From assembly GCF_018688495.1 (NCBI RefSeq), contig NZ_CP061320.1, forward strand, positions 1,770,586-1,834,585: a stretch of DNA of 64,000 nt. The letters are read 5' to 3'. Below the pieces are notes generated by a model. That model had not been told where the DNA came from, searched no databases, and was given only the letters and a program-made list of their open reading frames with translations. The position numbers were made by a program, and so were the translations under genes. Of the stretch, positions 9,520 through 19,142 are shown piece by piece; positions within the stretch are counted from its first letter, which is position 1; each line of letters opens with the position of its first letter. This DNA is from Polynucleobacter sp. Adler-ghost (lineage in GTDB: Bacteria > Pseudomonadota > Gammaproteobacteria > Burkholderiales > Burkholderiaceae).

Positions 9520-9531
9520 TAAACTCACGCC
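9520..9531 (+). promoter_or_regulatory. Start-proximal -10-like element before panB
   Basis: TAAACT at 9520-9525 (4 of 6 to the consensus) ends six bases before the panB ATG; no Shine-Dalgarno and no convincing -35 are visible. It matches the start-proximal pattern seen at several other genes here, but alone it is weak. Confidence 0.3.
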
Positions 9532-10347
9532 ATGGGTTACTTGCAAGGCGAAAAGCCAATTACGATCTCTAAACTCCTCACCATGCATGCCGAGGGTGAA
9601 AAAATTACGATGCTGACGGCATACGATTCCACAATGTCAGCCTTGTTAAATCGCAGTGGAGTAGAAACCATCCTGATTGGGGACTCTTTAGGTAATGTGA
9701 TTCAAGGTCACTCCAGCACAACACCGGTAACTGTTGAGCAAGTGGCTTATCACACTGAATGTGTCGCTCGAGCTAACACCCATGCATTCATCATTGCCGA
9801 CCTACCTTTTGCGAGCTATGGTGACCCTGTTCAAGCCTTAGATTCAGCAGCAGAGCTCATGCGCGCTGGTGCCGACATGGTCAAACTTGAAGGTGGTGAT
9901 TGGCAAATCGACATCATTCAGTATTTAGTAGAACGTAGTGTTCCTGTTTGCGCCCATCTTGGACTATTACCCCAGTCTGTTCACATCTTGGGTGGTTATA
10001 AGGTTCAAGGTAAATCGAAAGATGCTGCAAGCCTCATGCTTGAGCAGGCAATTGCTTGCGAACAAGCTGGCGCGCAAATGATTGTGCTCGAAGCCATTCC
10101 ATCCTCATTGGGCAAGCTCATTACCGAATCACTCACCATTCCTACCATTGGAATCGGTGCAGGTACGAATTGCTCAGGTCAAGTATTAGTATTGCAAGAT
10201 ATGCTAGGCATCAGCCCCGGGAAGCCACCAAAGTTTGTTAAAAACTTTATGGATGGCCACACCTCTATTGAAGCAGCAGTCAAAGCCTATGTCCGAGAGG
10301 TTAAATCCGGAAAGTTCCCCGGACCCGAGCACGGCTTTGCTGGATAA
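9532..10347 (+). CDS. panB: 3-methyl-2-oxobutanoate hydroxymethyltransferase
   Basis: PanB makes ketopantoate from alpha-ketoisovalerate and methylene-tetrahydrofolate, the first committed step to pantothenate and coenzyme A. The 271-residue protein fits the family length and has [41 protein letters not shown] with the metal-binding aspartate, [39 protein letters not shown] and [23 protein letters not shown]. It is the last gene of the rightward run and converges with dnaJ 14 bases later. No panC is in the window. Confidence 0.97.
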   Translation: MGYLQGEKPITISKLLTMHAEGEKITMLTAYDSTMSALLNRSGVETILIGDSLGNVIQGHSSTTPVTVEQVAYHTECVARANTHAFIIADLPFASYGDPVQALDSAAELMRAGADMVKLEGGDWQIDIIQYLVERSVPVCAHLGLLPQSVHILGGYKVQGKSKDAASLMLEQAIACEQAGAQMIVLEAIPSSLGKLITESLTIPTIGIGAGTNCSGQVLVLQDMLGISPGKPPKFVKNFMDGHTSIEAAVKAYVREVKSGKFPGPEHGFAG

Positions 10348-10361
10348 ATTCAAGCTACTAG

Positions 10362-11492
10362 TTAACTAAAAAAGCTCTTTACCCCATCAAACCAACCCTT
10401 TTGATGGGGGTTATGTTTGTCTCCACCTGATTTCAGGCTATCGTCAAAACTCTGCAGTAATTTTTTCTGTTCATCAGTTAACTTCACTGGAGTCTCGACA
10501 GCAACGTGGACAAAGAGATCGCCCACCATAGTTGAGCGCAAACCTTTAATGCCCTTGTTACGCAAACGGAATGTTTTTCCAGTTTGCGTACCCTCAGGAA
10601 TCGGAAACTCCACACGCCCTGAAAGCGTTGGGACTTCAATATCCCCACCAATCGTTGCAGTTGCGAAGGAGATCGGCATTTGGACATGCAGATCACTGCC
10701 ATCACGCTCAAATACCTTATGGGGCTTGACTCTCACCTCTACATAAAGATCGCCGGATGGCCCACCATTGACGCCAGGCTCGCCATTGCCAACGGAGCGC
10801 ACACGCATACCATCATCAATACCCGCTGGGATTTTGATTTCCAACGTCTTTTGTTCTTTATGCTTACCGCTGCCATGGCAAGTCTTACATGGCTTAGGAA
10901 TATATTCGCCTGTGCCACGACACTTAGGGCAAGTTTGCTGCATGGAGAAGAAGCCTTGCTGGACACGGACTTGGCCATGACCGCCACAAGTAGTACATCT
11001 CTCGGCTTTGCTACCAGGTTCAGCGCCAGTGCCATGACATGGCTTGCAATTGCTCCAACTTGGCACCCGAATTTGAGTCGTGTAACCCTCGGCAGCTTGC
11101 TCAAGAGTGATCTCCATGTTGTAACGTAAATCAGCACCTTTATATACCTGCGGTCCCGACTGACGCCCGCCACCTTGACCAAAAATATCGCCGAAGATGT
11201 CGCCAAAAGCATCGGCAAAACCGCCGCCACCAAATCCGCCACCGCCAAAACCACCAGATTGATCGAGACCAGCGTGACCATACTGATCATATGTGGCACG
11301 CTTATTTGGGTCCGTTAAAGTTTCGTAAGCCTCTTTAACTTCTTTAAATTGCGCTTCTGCCGTTTTGCTATCGGGATTGCGATCAGGGTGATACTTCATC
11401 GCCATTTTTCGATAGGCTTTTTTTAGCTCATCTTCGCTAGCGCCTTTGGCAACTCCAAGGACCTCGTAATAATCGCGTTTACTTGTAGACAC
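10362..11492 (-). CDS. dnaJ: Chaperone DnaJ (Hsp40)
   Basis: DnaJ delivers unfolded clients to DnaK and stimulates its ATPase. I start it at the GTG at 11492, preceded by GAGAGGAA at good spacing; this gives 376 residues, the E. coli length, whereas the longer open frame adds a non-homologous leader. Domains in order: J domain with the YHPDRNPDS motif, a glycine/phenylalanine-rich linker ([13 protein letters not shown]), four CxxCxGxG zinc repeats ([32 protein letters not shown]) and two substrate-binding beta domains. It is separated from dnaK by a strong hairpin and has no obvious promoter of its own. Confidence 0.97.
   Translation of the reverse strand: MSTSKRDYYEVLGVAKGASEDELKKAYRKMAMKYHPDRNPDSKTAEAQFKEVKEAYETLTDPNKRATYDQYGHAGLDQSGGFGGGGFGGGGFADAFGDIFGDIFGQGGGRQSGPQVYKGADLRYNMEITLEQAAEGYTTQIRVPSWSNCKPCHGTGAEPGSKAERCTTCGGHGQVRVQQGFFSMQQTCPKCRGTGEYIPKPCKTCHGSGKHKEQKTLEIKIPAGIDDGMRVRSVGNGEPGVNGGPSGDLYVEVRVKPHKVFERDGSDLHVQMPISFATATIGGDIEVPTLSGRVEFPIPEGTQTGKTFRLRNKGIKGLRSTMVGDLFVHVAVETPVKLTDEQKKLLQSFDDSLKSGGDKHNPHQKGWFDGVKSFFS
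10382..10409 (-). terminator. Possible dnaJ terminator inside the 3' coding end
   Basis: A perfect 10-base-pair stem (CCCCATCAAA paired with TTTGATGGGG, 8-base loop) lies in the last codons of dnaJ. In the dnaJ direction it is followed after about eight bases by a run of six T around the stop codon. The gap before the T run is longer than in a classical terminator, so this may instead be an RNA stability element. Confidence 0.4.
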
Positions 11493-11519
11493 AAAATTCC
11501 TCTCAACAACCTGAATGAC

Positions 11520-11544
11520 ACAAGTCGGCACGTGGCCGACTTGT
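11520..11544 (-). other. Strong hairpin between dnaK and dnaJ
   Basis: ACAAGTCGGC at 11520-11529 and its exact complement at 11535-11544 form a 10-base-pair stem with a five-base loop in the 99-base dnaK-dnaJ gap. No T tract follows in the gene direction, so it is not a classical terminator. It probably marks an mRNA processing or 3'-protection site that lets dnaK be made in excess over dnaJ. Confidence 0.6.
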
Positions 11545-11591
11545 TATTTAAGTACTTCTAAACTACGTTAAATGGCTTTCAATCTCCGAAA

Positions 11592-13523
11592 TTACTTCTT
11601 GTCATTCACTTCTTTGAAATCCGCATCCACTACATCAGCATCGGGGGCTGCACCTGGCGCACCACCAGGCGCTGCGCCAGGAGCGCCACCAGCCTTAGCC
11701 TGTTCTGCAGCCATGGCTTTTTCACCGAGCTTCTGACTTGCTTTACCCAAAGCCTCGGTCTTGGCCTCTATGGCAGCTTTATCACTACCTTTGATGGCTT
11801 CGTCCAATTCTTTCAAAGCGGCTTCGATAGCTTCTTTCTCAGAAGCCTCCAAAGCAGAACCGTGCTCTTCTAGGGCTTTCTTAGTTGAGTGAGCCAAAGC
11901 ATCAGCGGTGTTACGTGCTGTTACTAATTCCAATGCTTTTTTATCTTCATCGGCATTCGCTTCAGCATCTTTCACCATGCGTAAAATTTCCTCCTCAGTC
12001 AAACCTGAGTTTGCCTTGATGGTGATCTTGTTCTCTTTGCCAGTCGTTTTATCTTTTGCGGTTACATGCAAAATACCATTGGCATCAATATCAAAAGTCA
12101 CTTCAATTTGTGGCATACCACGTTGCGCCGGAGCAATACCTTCCAAATTGAACTCACCGAGCAATTTGTTGGCAGCAGCCATTTCACGCTCACCTTGGAA
12201 GCACTTAATGGTTACCGCAGGCTGGTTATCTTCCGCTGTAGAGTAAACCTGCGAATGCTTCGTCGGAATAGTCGTGTTCTTCGGAATCATCTTAGTCATC
12301 ACACCGCCCAAGGTTTCGATACCCAAAGACAAGGGGGTTACGTCCAGGAGCAATACGTCTTTTCGATCACCCGACAATACCGATCCCTGAATCGCAGCAC
12401 CAACTGCAACCGCTTCATCTGGGTTTACATCTTTACGCGGCTCTTTACCGAAAATTTCTTTTACCTTATCCTGAACAGCAGGCATACGAGTTTGACCGCC
12501 GACCAGAATCACATCATCGATATCAGCGGGATTTACGCCAGCGTCTTTAATTGCAGTCAAGCAAGGACCAGCTGTACGGTTGATCAACTCCTCGACCAAC
12601 GACTCTAGCTTAGCTCGGGTCAACTTCAAGTTCAAATGCTTGGGACCGCCTGCATCAGCAGTCACGTATGGCAAATTGATTTCAGTTTGTTGCGCAGATG
12701 ACAATTCGATCTTGGCTTTCTCAGCAGCATCTTTTAAGCGCTGCAATGCCAATACGTCTTTACTCAAATCTACGCCCTGTTCTTTCTTGAACTCAGCAAT
12801 GATCCAGTCAATGATGCGCTGGTCAAAATCTTCACCACCCAAGAAGGTATCACCGTTGGTAGAGAGCACTTCGAACTGCTTCTCGCCATCCACGTTAGCA
12901 ATCTCAATAATGGATACGTCGAATGTACCGCCGCCCAAGTCATATACGGCAATCTTGCGATCAACCTTGTCCTGCTTGTCCAGGCCGAAGGCTAATGCCG
13001 CGGCAGTTGGCTCATTAATGATGCGCTTTACATCTAAACCAGCGATTCGACCCGCATCTTTAGTAGCTTGACGTTGGCTGTCATTGAAGTAAGCAGGAAC
13101 CGTAATCACCGCCTCAGTCACTTCTTCACCGAGATAATCTTCGGCTGTCTTTTTCATTTTGCGCAGAATTTCTGCTGACACTTGTTGTGGTGCCATTTTT
13201 TTGTCGCGCGCTTCCACCCAAGCATCGCCGTTATCCGCCTGAACAATTTTGTAGGGCATCAAACCGATGTCTTTTTGCACTTCCGCATCAGTAAACTTAC
13301 GACCCATCAAACGCTTTACTGCGTAGATGGTGTTTTTAGGATTGGTTACGGATTGGCGTTTTGCAGGTGCGCCAACCAATACTTCACCGTCTTCAACATA
13401 AGCGATGATGGAAGGAGTTGTGCGACCGCCTTCTGCGTTCTCGACAACTTTAGGTGCATTGTTTTCAACAACAGAAACGCACGAGTTCGTGGTTCCCAAG
13501 TCAATTCCGATAATCTTTCCCAT
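11592..13523 (-). CDS. dnaK: Chaperone DnaK (Hsp70)
   Basis: The central Hsp70 chaperone. The 643-residue protein begins [19 protein letters not shown] (phosphate 1 loop) and carries [50 protein letters not shown] and [14 protein letters not shown], followed by the linker [18 protein letters not shown], the beta-sandwich substrate domain, helical lid, and a Gly/Ala/Pro tail ending in [13 protein letters not shown]. It has its own sigma-32 promoter upstream and lies behind two candidate terminators that follow grpE, so it is transcribed largely independently of grpE and shares a message with dnaJ. Confidence 0.98.
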   Translation of the reverse strand: MGKIIGIDLGTTNSCVSVVENNAPKVVENAEGGRTTPSIIAYVEDGEVLVGAPAKRQSVTNPKNTIYAVKRLMGRKFTDAEVQKDIGLMPYKIVQADNGDAWVEARDKKMAPQQVSAEILRKMKKTAEDYLGEEVTEAVITVPAYFNDSQRQATKDAGRIAGLDVKRIINEPTAAALAFGLDKQDKVDRKIAVYDLGGGTFDVSIIEIANVDGEKQFEVLSTNGDTFLGGEDFDQRIIDWIIAEFKKEQGVDLSKDVLALQRLKDAAEKAKIELSSAQQTEINLPYVTADAGGPKHLNLKLTRAKLESLVEELINRTAGPCLTAIKDAGVNPADIDDVILVGGQTRMPAVQDKVKEIFGKEPRKDVNPDEAVAVGAAIQGSVLSGDRKDVLLLDVTPLSLGIETLGGVMTKMIPKNTTIPTKHSQVYSTAEDNQPAVTIKCFQGEREMAAANKLLGEFNLEGIAPAQRGMPQIEVTFDIDANGILHVTAKDKTTGKENKITIKANSGLTEEEILRMVKDAEANADEDKKALELVTARNTADALAHSTKKALEEHGSALEASEKEAIEAALKELDEAIKGSDKAAIEAKTEALGKASQKLGEKAMAAEQAKAGGAPGAAPGGAPGAAPDADVVDADFKEVNDKK

Positions 13524-13585
13524 AATGGCTCCAAAAAATTAAGTTACGTGTAATTTCGTCAAACTGCGAATAATTCAATAAGGAA

Positions 13586-13614
13586 TAAATGGGGTCGAAG
13601 CAGAGAAATTCAAG
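13586..13614 (-). promoter_or_regulatory. Sigma-32 promoter of dnaK
   Basis: On the minus strand CTTGAAT (13608-13614) and CCCCATTTA (13586-13594) are separated by 13 bases, an excellent match to the heat-shock consensus CTTGAAA / CCCCATnTA. The predicted 5' leader to the dnaK ATG is about 55 bases. No CIRCE inverted repeat is present. Confidence 0.85.
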
Positions 13615-13625
13615 GGTTAAAAAGC

Positions 13626-13650
13626 AAAAAAGGCAGATTTCTGCCTTTTA
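13626..13650 (-). terminator. Terminator after grpE
   Basis: AAAAGGCAGA and TCTGCCTTTT (13628-13637 and 13640-13649) form a hairpin followed on the minus strand by six T, downstream of grpE and upstream of the dnaK promoter. The element has A and T runs on both sides and could work in both directions. A weaker CCCC/GGGG hairpin with a T-rich tail lies at 13673-13685. Confidence 0.75.
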
Positions 13651-13696
13651 TATCTTTTTTTGACCCAGAAAACCCCATTTAGGGGCTTTCAATACC

Positions 13697-14257
13697 TTAT
13701 TTGGGTGCGCTCACGGTTACTAAAGCAGGACGCAAAATCCGATCAGCTATGGAATAACCCCTCTGGAGCACTGAAACTACGGTATTGGCCTCTTGGTCCG
13801 AAGGAACTGAAGCAATAGCCTGATGATGGTGGGGGTCAAACTTATCACCTACAGCAGGATTAATCTCAGTCAAGCGACCTTTTTCAAAAGCGGATAACAA
13901 TTGTTTTAGGGTGATCTCTAGGCCCTCTTTAAAGGCTTTGGCATCTATAGTCTCTGCGTTCAGGGCCGCATAGAGACTGTCGGTAACTGGCACGAGGTGC
14001 TCAGCAAAACTCTCAATCGCAAACTTATGTGCCTTTGAGATATCTTCGGCGGCACGGCGACGAATGTTTTCGCCCTCGGCTTTAGCACGAAGGTAGTTAT
14101 CCTGCATCTCGGTTAGCTTTTGATTTAACTCGGCAATTTCTTGCTCAGGAGTCTTTACTTCGGCATCCGCAGGAGCTGCTTGTGCACCAGCTTCAGCCTG
14201 AAGATCGGCAGCAGTATTTTCTTGCTCAGGAGATGGATTTTGATTTTCTTGGGTCAT
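13697..14257 (-). CDS. grpE: Nucleotide exchange factor GrpE
   Basis: GrpE releases ADP from DnaK and acts as the thermosensor of the Hsp70 system. The 186-residue protein has an acidic, low-complexity N-terminus, a long helix ([32 protein letters not shown]) forming the dimer coiled coil, and the C-terminal beta domain with [18 protein letters not shown] text ([19 protein letters not shown]) and [24 protein letters not shown]. It has a dedicated sigma-32 promoter immediately downstream of hemH. Confidence 0.96.
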   Translation of the reverse strand: MTQENQNPSPEQENTAADLQAEAGAQAAPADAEVKTPEQEIAELNQKLTEMQDNYLRAKAEGENIRRRAAEDISKAHKFAIESFAEHLVPVTDSLYAALNAETIDAKAFKEGLEITLKQLLSAFEKGRLTEINPAVGDKFDPHHHQAIASVPSDQEANTVVSVLQRGYSIADRILRPALVTVSAPK

Positions 14258-14299
14258 AGGTGCAAATTCACTTTTCTATCAGGATGGCTACTTCTCAAC

Positions 14300-14328
14300 A
14301 ATATGGGGCCGATTTAGGCAATTTCAAG
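14300..14328 (-). promoter_or_regulatory. Sigma-32 promoter of grpE
   Basis: On the minus strand CTTGAAA (14322-14328) and CCCCATATT (14300-14308) are separated by 13 bases, as at dnaK. It sits 12 bases beyond the hemH stop codon, so the promoter fills nearly the whole gap between the two genes. Confidence 0.85.
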
Positions 14329-14339
14329 TATGCCCAGCT

Positions 14340-15434
14340 TTAAGCAATCTTCGTTTTAGCTAATTCAGCCAAACGGTCGCGCTCCTGTAATACCGCATCG
14401 GACTCAACCCCTAAACTCCAGCCAGATAGATGCTGATGAGCAATTTCGTACATCGCATCGATCCACTTTGGATTGCTATTTAAGCAAGGGATGTAGCGGT
14501 AGTCTTTGCCGCCATGCTCCAAAAAGATCTCACGTGCCTCCATTGCAATCTCTTCTAAGGTTTCCAGGCAATCTGCCGGAAATCCTGGGCAAAAAATATC
14601 GACTCGTTTACAGCCTGCTTTACCCAACTCCTCAATCATGGGAGCCGTGTAAGGCTTGAGCCACTCCGCCTTACCAAAGCGAGATTGAAAAGTAACTAAG
14701 TATTGTCCAGGCTCTAGACCTAATGACTCACCAAGTAAGCGACCGGTTTTCAAGCACTCACAATGGTAGGGATCGCCCTTCATTAAATTGCGCTTGGGTA
14801 GGCCGTGAAAAGACATTACAAGGCGATCACCAGCAGCAAAATCTGGGCGACCATCTTTATCCCATGCTCCGAGTACTTGGTCACGTAATGCTGAAATATA
14901 TGCAGGGTTGTCGTGATAGTACTTAACTAAACGCAACTCAGGTTGATTGCGCCAAGTCCCCAATACGCGAAACACTTCATCAAAACTGGAGGCAGTGGTT
15001 GTCGCAGAATATTGTGGGTATAGTGGCAGCAACAATAAACGCTCCATGCCCTGTGCTTGCAAGGCTTCCAGGGCTTGCTGAGTTGAAGGTTCACCATAGC
15101 GCATGGCTAAATCTACCAGCACTACTTGACCGTGATTAGCGAATTTCTCACCCAACTCTTTTGCTTGCAAGCGCGAGTAGTGCATTAATGGGGAACCCAA
15201 TTTTGGCAACCAAATGGAAGCATATTTCTTTGCAGAAGCACCACTACGAATCGGCAAAATAATGCCATTCAAAATACACCACCAAATAATGCGGGGGATT
15301 TCTACAACGCGGGGATCAGATAAAAATTCCTTGAGATAAGCCCTTACTGCTTTAGCAGTTGGTGCGGAAGGAGTGCCCAAGTTGAGCAATAACACTGCTG
15401 TCTTAGAGGGGCGTAGGTGAGGATTTTGATTCAA
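14340..15434 (-). CDS. hemH: Ferrochelatase
   Basis: HemH inserts ferrous iron into protoporphyrin IX, the last step of heme synthesis. The 364-residue protein has KTAVLLLNLGTPSAPT at the N-terminus, the catalytic histidine in MSFHGLPKRN, a cysteine-containing YHCECLKTGRLL segment, TFQSRFGKAEWLKPYT, and FCPGFPADCLETLEEI with the conserved glutamate. The start is a TTG at 15434; no ATG or GTG precedes the conserved core and no strong ribosome site is evident. It lies 45 bases after hrcA and probably shares its transcript. Confidence 0.94.
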   Translation of the reverse strand: MNQNPHLRPSKTAVLLLNLGTPSAPTAKAVRAYLKEFLSDPRVVEIPRIIWWCILNGIILPIRSGASAKKYASIWLPKLGSPLMHYSRLQAKELGEKFANHGQVVLVDLAMRYGEPSTQQALEALQAQGMERLLLLPLYPQYSATTTASSFDEVFRVLGTWRNQPELRLVKYYHDNPAYISALRDQVLGAWDKDGRPDFAAGDRLVMSFHGLPKRNLMKGDPYHCECLKTGRLLGESLGLEPGQYLVTFQSRFGKAEWLKPYTAPMIEELGKAGCKRVDIFCPGFPADCLETLEEIAMEAREIFLEHGGKDYRYIPCLNSNPKWIDAMYEIAHQHLSGWSLGVESDAVLQERDRLAELAKTKIA

Positions 15435-15479
15435 GGAAGATCCGTCTTTATTAAGGAGAGCTAAAAGATATAAACATGA

Positions 15480-16502
15480 CTAAGAACTTATTGGCGCACT
15501 TAATGCACCCGATAACAACTTAGAGGTGATGTCGACAATTGGAATCACCCGATCGTATGCCATGCGAGTAGGGCCAATCACGCCAAGAGTTCCAACGATC
15601 TGACCATCCACACTGTAGGGCGCACTGATGACAGCTAAATCTTCATAAGGCAGTAAATCACTTTCACCGCCAATGAAAATTTGAATACCATCGGCATGAC
15701 TAGACACGTCTAGCAACTGCATAAGGACCGACTTTTGCTCGAGCATATCGAACATCTTGCGCAGCTTATCCAAATTCGTACTGAGATCGCCAACATTCAG
15801 TAAACGCCGCTCACCTGATAGCAGCATATCGCCTTGACCCATACCGTAATCACTAACGCCGCTATGCAATGCCAGAGCCATCAGCCCCGAGATATCGCTT
15901 CGCAAACTATCTAAATCAGAGGCAAGGTGCGCGCGCACCTCTGCAAAACTCTTGCCGGCAAACTGAGTATTGATGTAATTTCCAGCCTCAACTAGCTGAC
16001 TTGGGGTGTAGTCTTGCGAGGTAGGCAGGATACGATTTTGCACATCACCCTCAGGCGTAACCATGATAAGCAGGATTTTGCCCTCACCAAGCCTCAAGAA
16101 TTCAATATGCTTAAAGACCTGAGCTCGCTTGGGCGTCATCACCACCCCAGCAAAATGGGTCAAATTAGACAATATTTGAGCAGCGGAGTTCAGCACCCTT
16201 TGGGGTGAATCTGGCAAAAGACCTTTTTCCATCTCACGGGTCGCAATTTCCTCCAAAGGGCGAACAGTCACCATCGTATCCACAAAGAGGCGATAGCCCC
16301 TTGGGGTTGGGATACGACCTGCTGAGGTGTGGGGGCTAGTTACCAAGCCCATTTCCTCTAAATCAGCCATCACATTGCGAATCGTGGCCGCAGAAAGATC
16401 CAATCCCGAGAATCGAGATAGGGTGCGTGAGCCAATAGGCTGACCCTCTTCGATATAGCGCTCGATGAGGGTTTTCAGTAAGGCGCGGGAACGATCATCC
16501 AT
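15480..16502 (-). CDS. hrcA: Heat-inducible transcription repressor HrcA
   Basis: HrcA represses chaperone genes by binding CIRCE elements and is itself folded by GroEL. The 340-residue protein has an N-terminal winged helix ([28 protein letters not shown], then [21 protein letters not shown] with the recognition helix, and [20 protein letters not shown]) and a GAF-like C-terminal half ending [23 protein letters not shown]. Its likely operator in the window is the CIRCE at groES, nearly 39 kb away; no CIRCE is seen before hrcA itself, grpE or dnaK. The ATG is 37 bases from the divergent nadK. Confidence 0.96.
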   Translation of the reverse strand: MDDRSRALLKTLIERYIEEGQPIGSRTLSRFSGLDLSAATIRNVMADLEEMGLVTSPHTSAGRIPTPRGYRLFVDTMVTVRPLEEIATREMEKGLLPDSPQRVLNSAAQILSNLTHFAGVVMTPKRAQVFKHIEFLRLGEGKILLIMVTPEGDVQNRILPTSQDYTPSQLVEAGNYINTQFAGKSFAEVRAHLASDLDSLRSDISGLMALALHSGVSDYGMGQGDMLLSGERRLLNVGDLSTNLDKLRKMFDMLEQKSVLMQLLDVSSHADGIQIFIGGESDLLPYEDLAVISAPYSVDGQIVGTLGVIGPTRMAYDRVIPIVDITSKLLSGALSAPISS

Positions 16503-16527
16503 GGTGGAAGGGATTTTATGCGTATGG

Positions 16528-16539
16528 TTTAATCGTTAT
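16528..16539 (+). promoter_or_regulatory. Start-proximal -10-like element before nadK
   Basis: TTTAAT at 16528-16533 ends six bases before the chosen nadK ATG in the 37-base gap to divergent hrcA. There is no Shine-Dalgarno sequence in the gap, which favours a leaderless message; the -35 is not convincing. Confidence 0.4.
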
Positions 16540-17445
16540 ATGTTAAGCCCATCCCCAAATTCCAGCAAAAAGGCCTTTAGCCGGGTTGCGCTTGTAGGCA
16601 AATATCAGGCTGACGGCATGCAAGAGCGTCTTAAGGACCTGGCAGCACTTCTCGGCCAGCAAGGCTGTGAGGTCTATGTAGAGAGTTCCACTGCCAGCCA
16701 CTTAAACCTAACCGCCTACCCGATCAAAAAAGTAGAGGAGTTTGCGGGAGCCATTGATTTAGCAGTGGTTTTAGGTGGTGACGGAACAATGCTGGGGATT
16801 GGGCGCCAACTGGCTGGCAGTAATGTCCCCCTCGTTGGCATTAATATGGGCCGCTTGGGCTATATGACCGACATCCCCATTCAGAACGTTCAAACGGTTT
16901 TGCCGCAAATGATTGCCGGTGACTACGAAGCCGACAGCAGAACACTGCTAGATGCAGTCGTGATGCGTGATGGCCAAAAAATCAATCAAGCTCTCGCCTT
17001 AAATGATGTAGTAGTCAATCGCTCCGGAATATCAGGGATGGTAGAGCTTGCAGTGCGCGTCAACGGTTCATTTATGTATAACCAGCGTTCAGATGGCTTG
17101 ATCGTGTCTACCCCTACCGGCTCAACAGCTTACGCACTCTCCGCTGGCGGACCGATTCTGCATCCTCGGGTTGCCGGAATTCTATTGGCGCCAATTGCAC
17201 CACACTCCTTATCTAATCGCCCCATTGTCTTACCGCAAGATATTGTGGTGAGTATCGAAGTGGTTGATGGCAGAGAAGTGATTGTGAACTTCGACATGCA
17301 ATCACAAACTCATTTGCAATCAGGTGACATCATTGAAGTCAGTCAATCTGAAAAAACTATCACCCTACTTCACCCTCGCAGCCATAGTGATTACAAAACC
17401 TTGCGCGAGAAGTTACATTGGAATGAGTACCCATCGACATTCTGA
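16540..17445 (+). CDS. nadK: NAD kinase
   Basis: NadK phosphorylates NAD to NADP. The ATG at 16540 gives 301 residues, close to the E. coli enzyme; the frame stays open upstream into the hrcA promoter side but without homology. Motifs are [10 protein letters not shown] near the start, [14 protein letters not shown] (the GGDG ATP motif), [13 protein letters not shown], the NxxxD-type [11 protein letters not shown], and [21 protein letters not shown]. Cytosolic enzyme. It faces hrcA divergently and is followed by recN after 26 bases. Confidence 0.95.
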   Translation: MLSPSPNSSKKAFSRVALVGKYQADGMQERLKDLAALLGQQGCEVYVESSTASHLNLTAYPIKKVEEFAGAIDLAVVLGGDGTMLGIGRQLAGSNVPLVGINMGRLGYMTDIPIQNVQTVLPQMIAGDYEADSRTLLDAVVMRDGQKINQALALNDVVVNRSGISGMVELAVRVNGSFMYNQRSDGLIVSTPTGSTAYALSAGGPILHPRVAGILLAPIAPHSLSNRPIVLPQDIVVSIEVVDGREVIVNFDMQSQTHLQSGDIIEVSQSEKTITLLHPRSHSDYKTLREKLHWNEYPSTF

Positions 17446-17460
17446 TGTCGAATTTTTTGG

Positions 17461-17471
17461 TACGCTAAACC
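17461..17471 (+). promoter_or_regulatory. Start-proximal -10-like element before recN
   Basis: TACGCT at 17461-17466 (fits TAnnnT only) ends five bases before the recN ATG, with no Shine-Dalgarno sequence. Weak by itself; listed because it repeats the geometry seen at stronger sites. Confidence 0.25.
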
Positions 17472-19142
17472 ATGTTACAAACACTATCGCTTCGCGACTT
17501 TGTCATTGTTGATCAGCTGGAGCTAGACTTTTCCTCTGGGTTTACAGTCCTGACTGGCGAAACAGGTGCCGGTAAATCTATCCTCTTAGATGCTCTCAGC
17601 TTAGTATTAGGTGAGCGTGCAGATAGCAGCCAAATTCGTGAAGGCTGCAACCGCGCAGAAATTAGCGCCCTCTTTCGGATTGATGTACAGCAAATTGAAC
17701 ATTTCAATCAATGGCTCGATGAACAAGGCTTTCCAATTGAAGACGATGGGAAAAGTCTTTTACTGAAAAGAACTGTAGAAGCTAATGGCCGTAGCCGTGC
17801 CTTCATTAATGGCAGCGTAGCAACCTTGGCACAACTGCGAGAAGCAGGTGATCAGCTAGTCGATATTCATGGTCAACATGCACATCAATTACTACTCAAA
17901 GGTGGTGCGCAACGGGAACTACTGGATCGTCATGCCAATCACCTAGATCTTATTACTGAGGTCTCCCAATTATTTAAAACCCTAAATGAATCGCGTCGCA
18001 GACTCGAGCAAGCTGAAAATGCTGGGCAAGATATTGAACGCGAGCGTGAGCGTTTGGAATGGCAATTAGAGGAACTCACTGAACTCTCTCCGCAAGAGTG
18101 CGAATGGAGTGCTATTCAAAGTGAGCATGCACGCCTTGCAAATGGTGCAAAAATTATCAGCGGGTGCCAAGAAGCAATTGATGCTCTGAGCGATGCGGAT
18201 AACTCTGTCGAATCTACCCTCTCCAAGGCTAGCACCAATATAAGCGCTTTAGCCGAACATGACTCTGCACTCAGTGATATCAGCCAAGCCTTAGAGTCAG
18301 CCCAAATTCAGATAGATGAAGCGGTTCATGGCCTCAATCGTTATTTGCAAAAACTCGATTTAGATCCTGCACGCCTCAGCGAAGTGGAGGAGCGTATGCA
18401 AGCGCTTCATGGTGCAGCCAGAAAATACCGCACCGAAGCAGATGACTTACCAAAGCTTCTTTTGGATACCACCGAACGCTTAGAGGCATTAACTGCCTCG
18501 CAAAATATAGAAGCCTTGCGCGAGAGGGTGAAGCAAGAAGAGCTTGCCTATCTCAAGCAAGCAAAGCAGCTCTCACAAAAACGTAACAAGGCTGCGCTAG
18601 ATTTAGGTAAGCAAGTTAGTGCTGCAATGCAGGACCTATCGATGGCAGGTGGACAGTTGGAGATTGCCTTGCTACCGCTGGCTGAAGGTGGCGCTCATGG
18701 TCTTGAGCAAATTGAGTTTCTCGTTGCAGGGCATGCTGGAAGCACTCCTCGCTCATTGGCAAAAGTAGCTTCCGGCGGTGAATTAGCCCGTATCAGCCTA
18801 GCTATTAGCGTCATCACCAGCAAGGCGTCCTTTACACCTACGCTGATATTTGATGAAGTCGATGCCGGTATTGGCGGCGCTGTTGCAGAAACCGTTGGGA
18901 AGTTATTACGTCAACTTGGTGAGTCACATCAAATTCTGTGTGTAACCCATTTGCCACAAGTGGCTGCGCAAGGTAATCACCACCTCAAAGTCAGTAAATC
19001 TCAGGCGGGCGATAAAACGCTCTCTCAGGTCATGCCGCTTGGAAGATCTGAGCGAGTAGAAGAGGTTGCGCGTATGCTGGGCGGAGCAACGATTACAGAC
19101 ACGACGCGCCGACATGCTCGCGAGCTACTAGAGCAAAACTAA
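17472..19142 (+). CDS. recN: DNA repair protein RecN
   Basis: RecN is an SMC-like ATPase that holds broken DNA ends together during recombinational repair. The 556-residue protein has the family architecture: N-terminal Walker A in TVLTGETGAGKSILLDALSL, a coiled-coil middle (residues ~150-380, including IERERERLEWQLEELTEL), and a C-terminal ABC signature ASGGELARISLAI with Walker B PTLIFDEVDAGIGG and the H-loop LCVTHLPQVAAQG. Its stop codon shares bases with that of the convergent glnE (CTAA at 19139-19142). No LexA-type box was recognised upstream. Confidence 0.96.
   Translation: MLQTLSLRDFVIVDQLELDFSSGFTVLTGETGAGKSILLDALSLVLGERADSSQIREGCNRAEISALFRIDVQQIEHFNQWLDEQGFPIEDDGKSLLLKRTVEANGRSRAFINGSVATLAQLREAGDQLVDIHGQHAHQLLLKGGAQRELLDRHANHLDLITEVSQLFKTLNESRRRLEQAENAGQDIERERERLEWQLEELTELSPQECEWSAIQSEHARLANGAKIISGCQEAIDALSDADNSVESTLSKASTNISALAEHDSALSDISQALESAQIQIDEAVHGLNRYLQKLDLDPARLSEVEERMQALHGAARKYRTEADDLPKLLLDTTERLEALTASQNIEALRERVKQEELAYLKQAKQLSQKRNKAALDLGKQVSAAMQDLSMAGGQLEIALLPLAEGGAHGLEQIEFLVAGHAGSTPRSLAKVASGGELARISLAISVITSKASFTPTLIFDEVDAGIGGAVAETVGKLLRQLGESHQILCVTHLPQVAAQGNHHLKVSKSQAGDKTLSQVMPLGRSERVEEVARMLGGATITDTTRRHARELLEQN

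Noticed and set aside
10739..11299. 186-codon open frame on the minus strand inside dnaJ, in another frame
   Set aside because: It lies wholly within the well-supported dnaJ coding sequence, and its translation has no recognisable domain.
12066..12608. Long plus-strand open frames antisense to dnaK
   Set aside because: They are by-products of the codon pattern of dnaK; no ribosome sites, no homology by eye.
16503..16539. Possible CIRCE or sigma-32 site in the hrcA-nadK gap
   Set aside because: The 37 bases contain neither TTAGCACTC/GAGTGCTAA arms nor a CTTGAA/CCCCAT pair.
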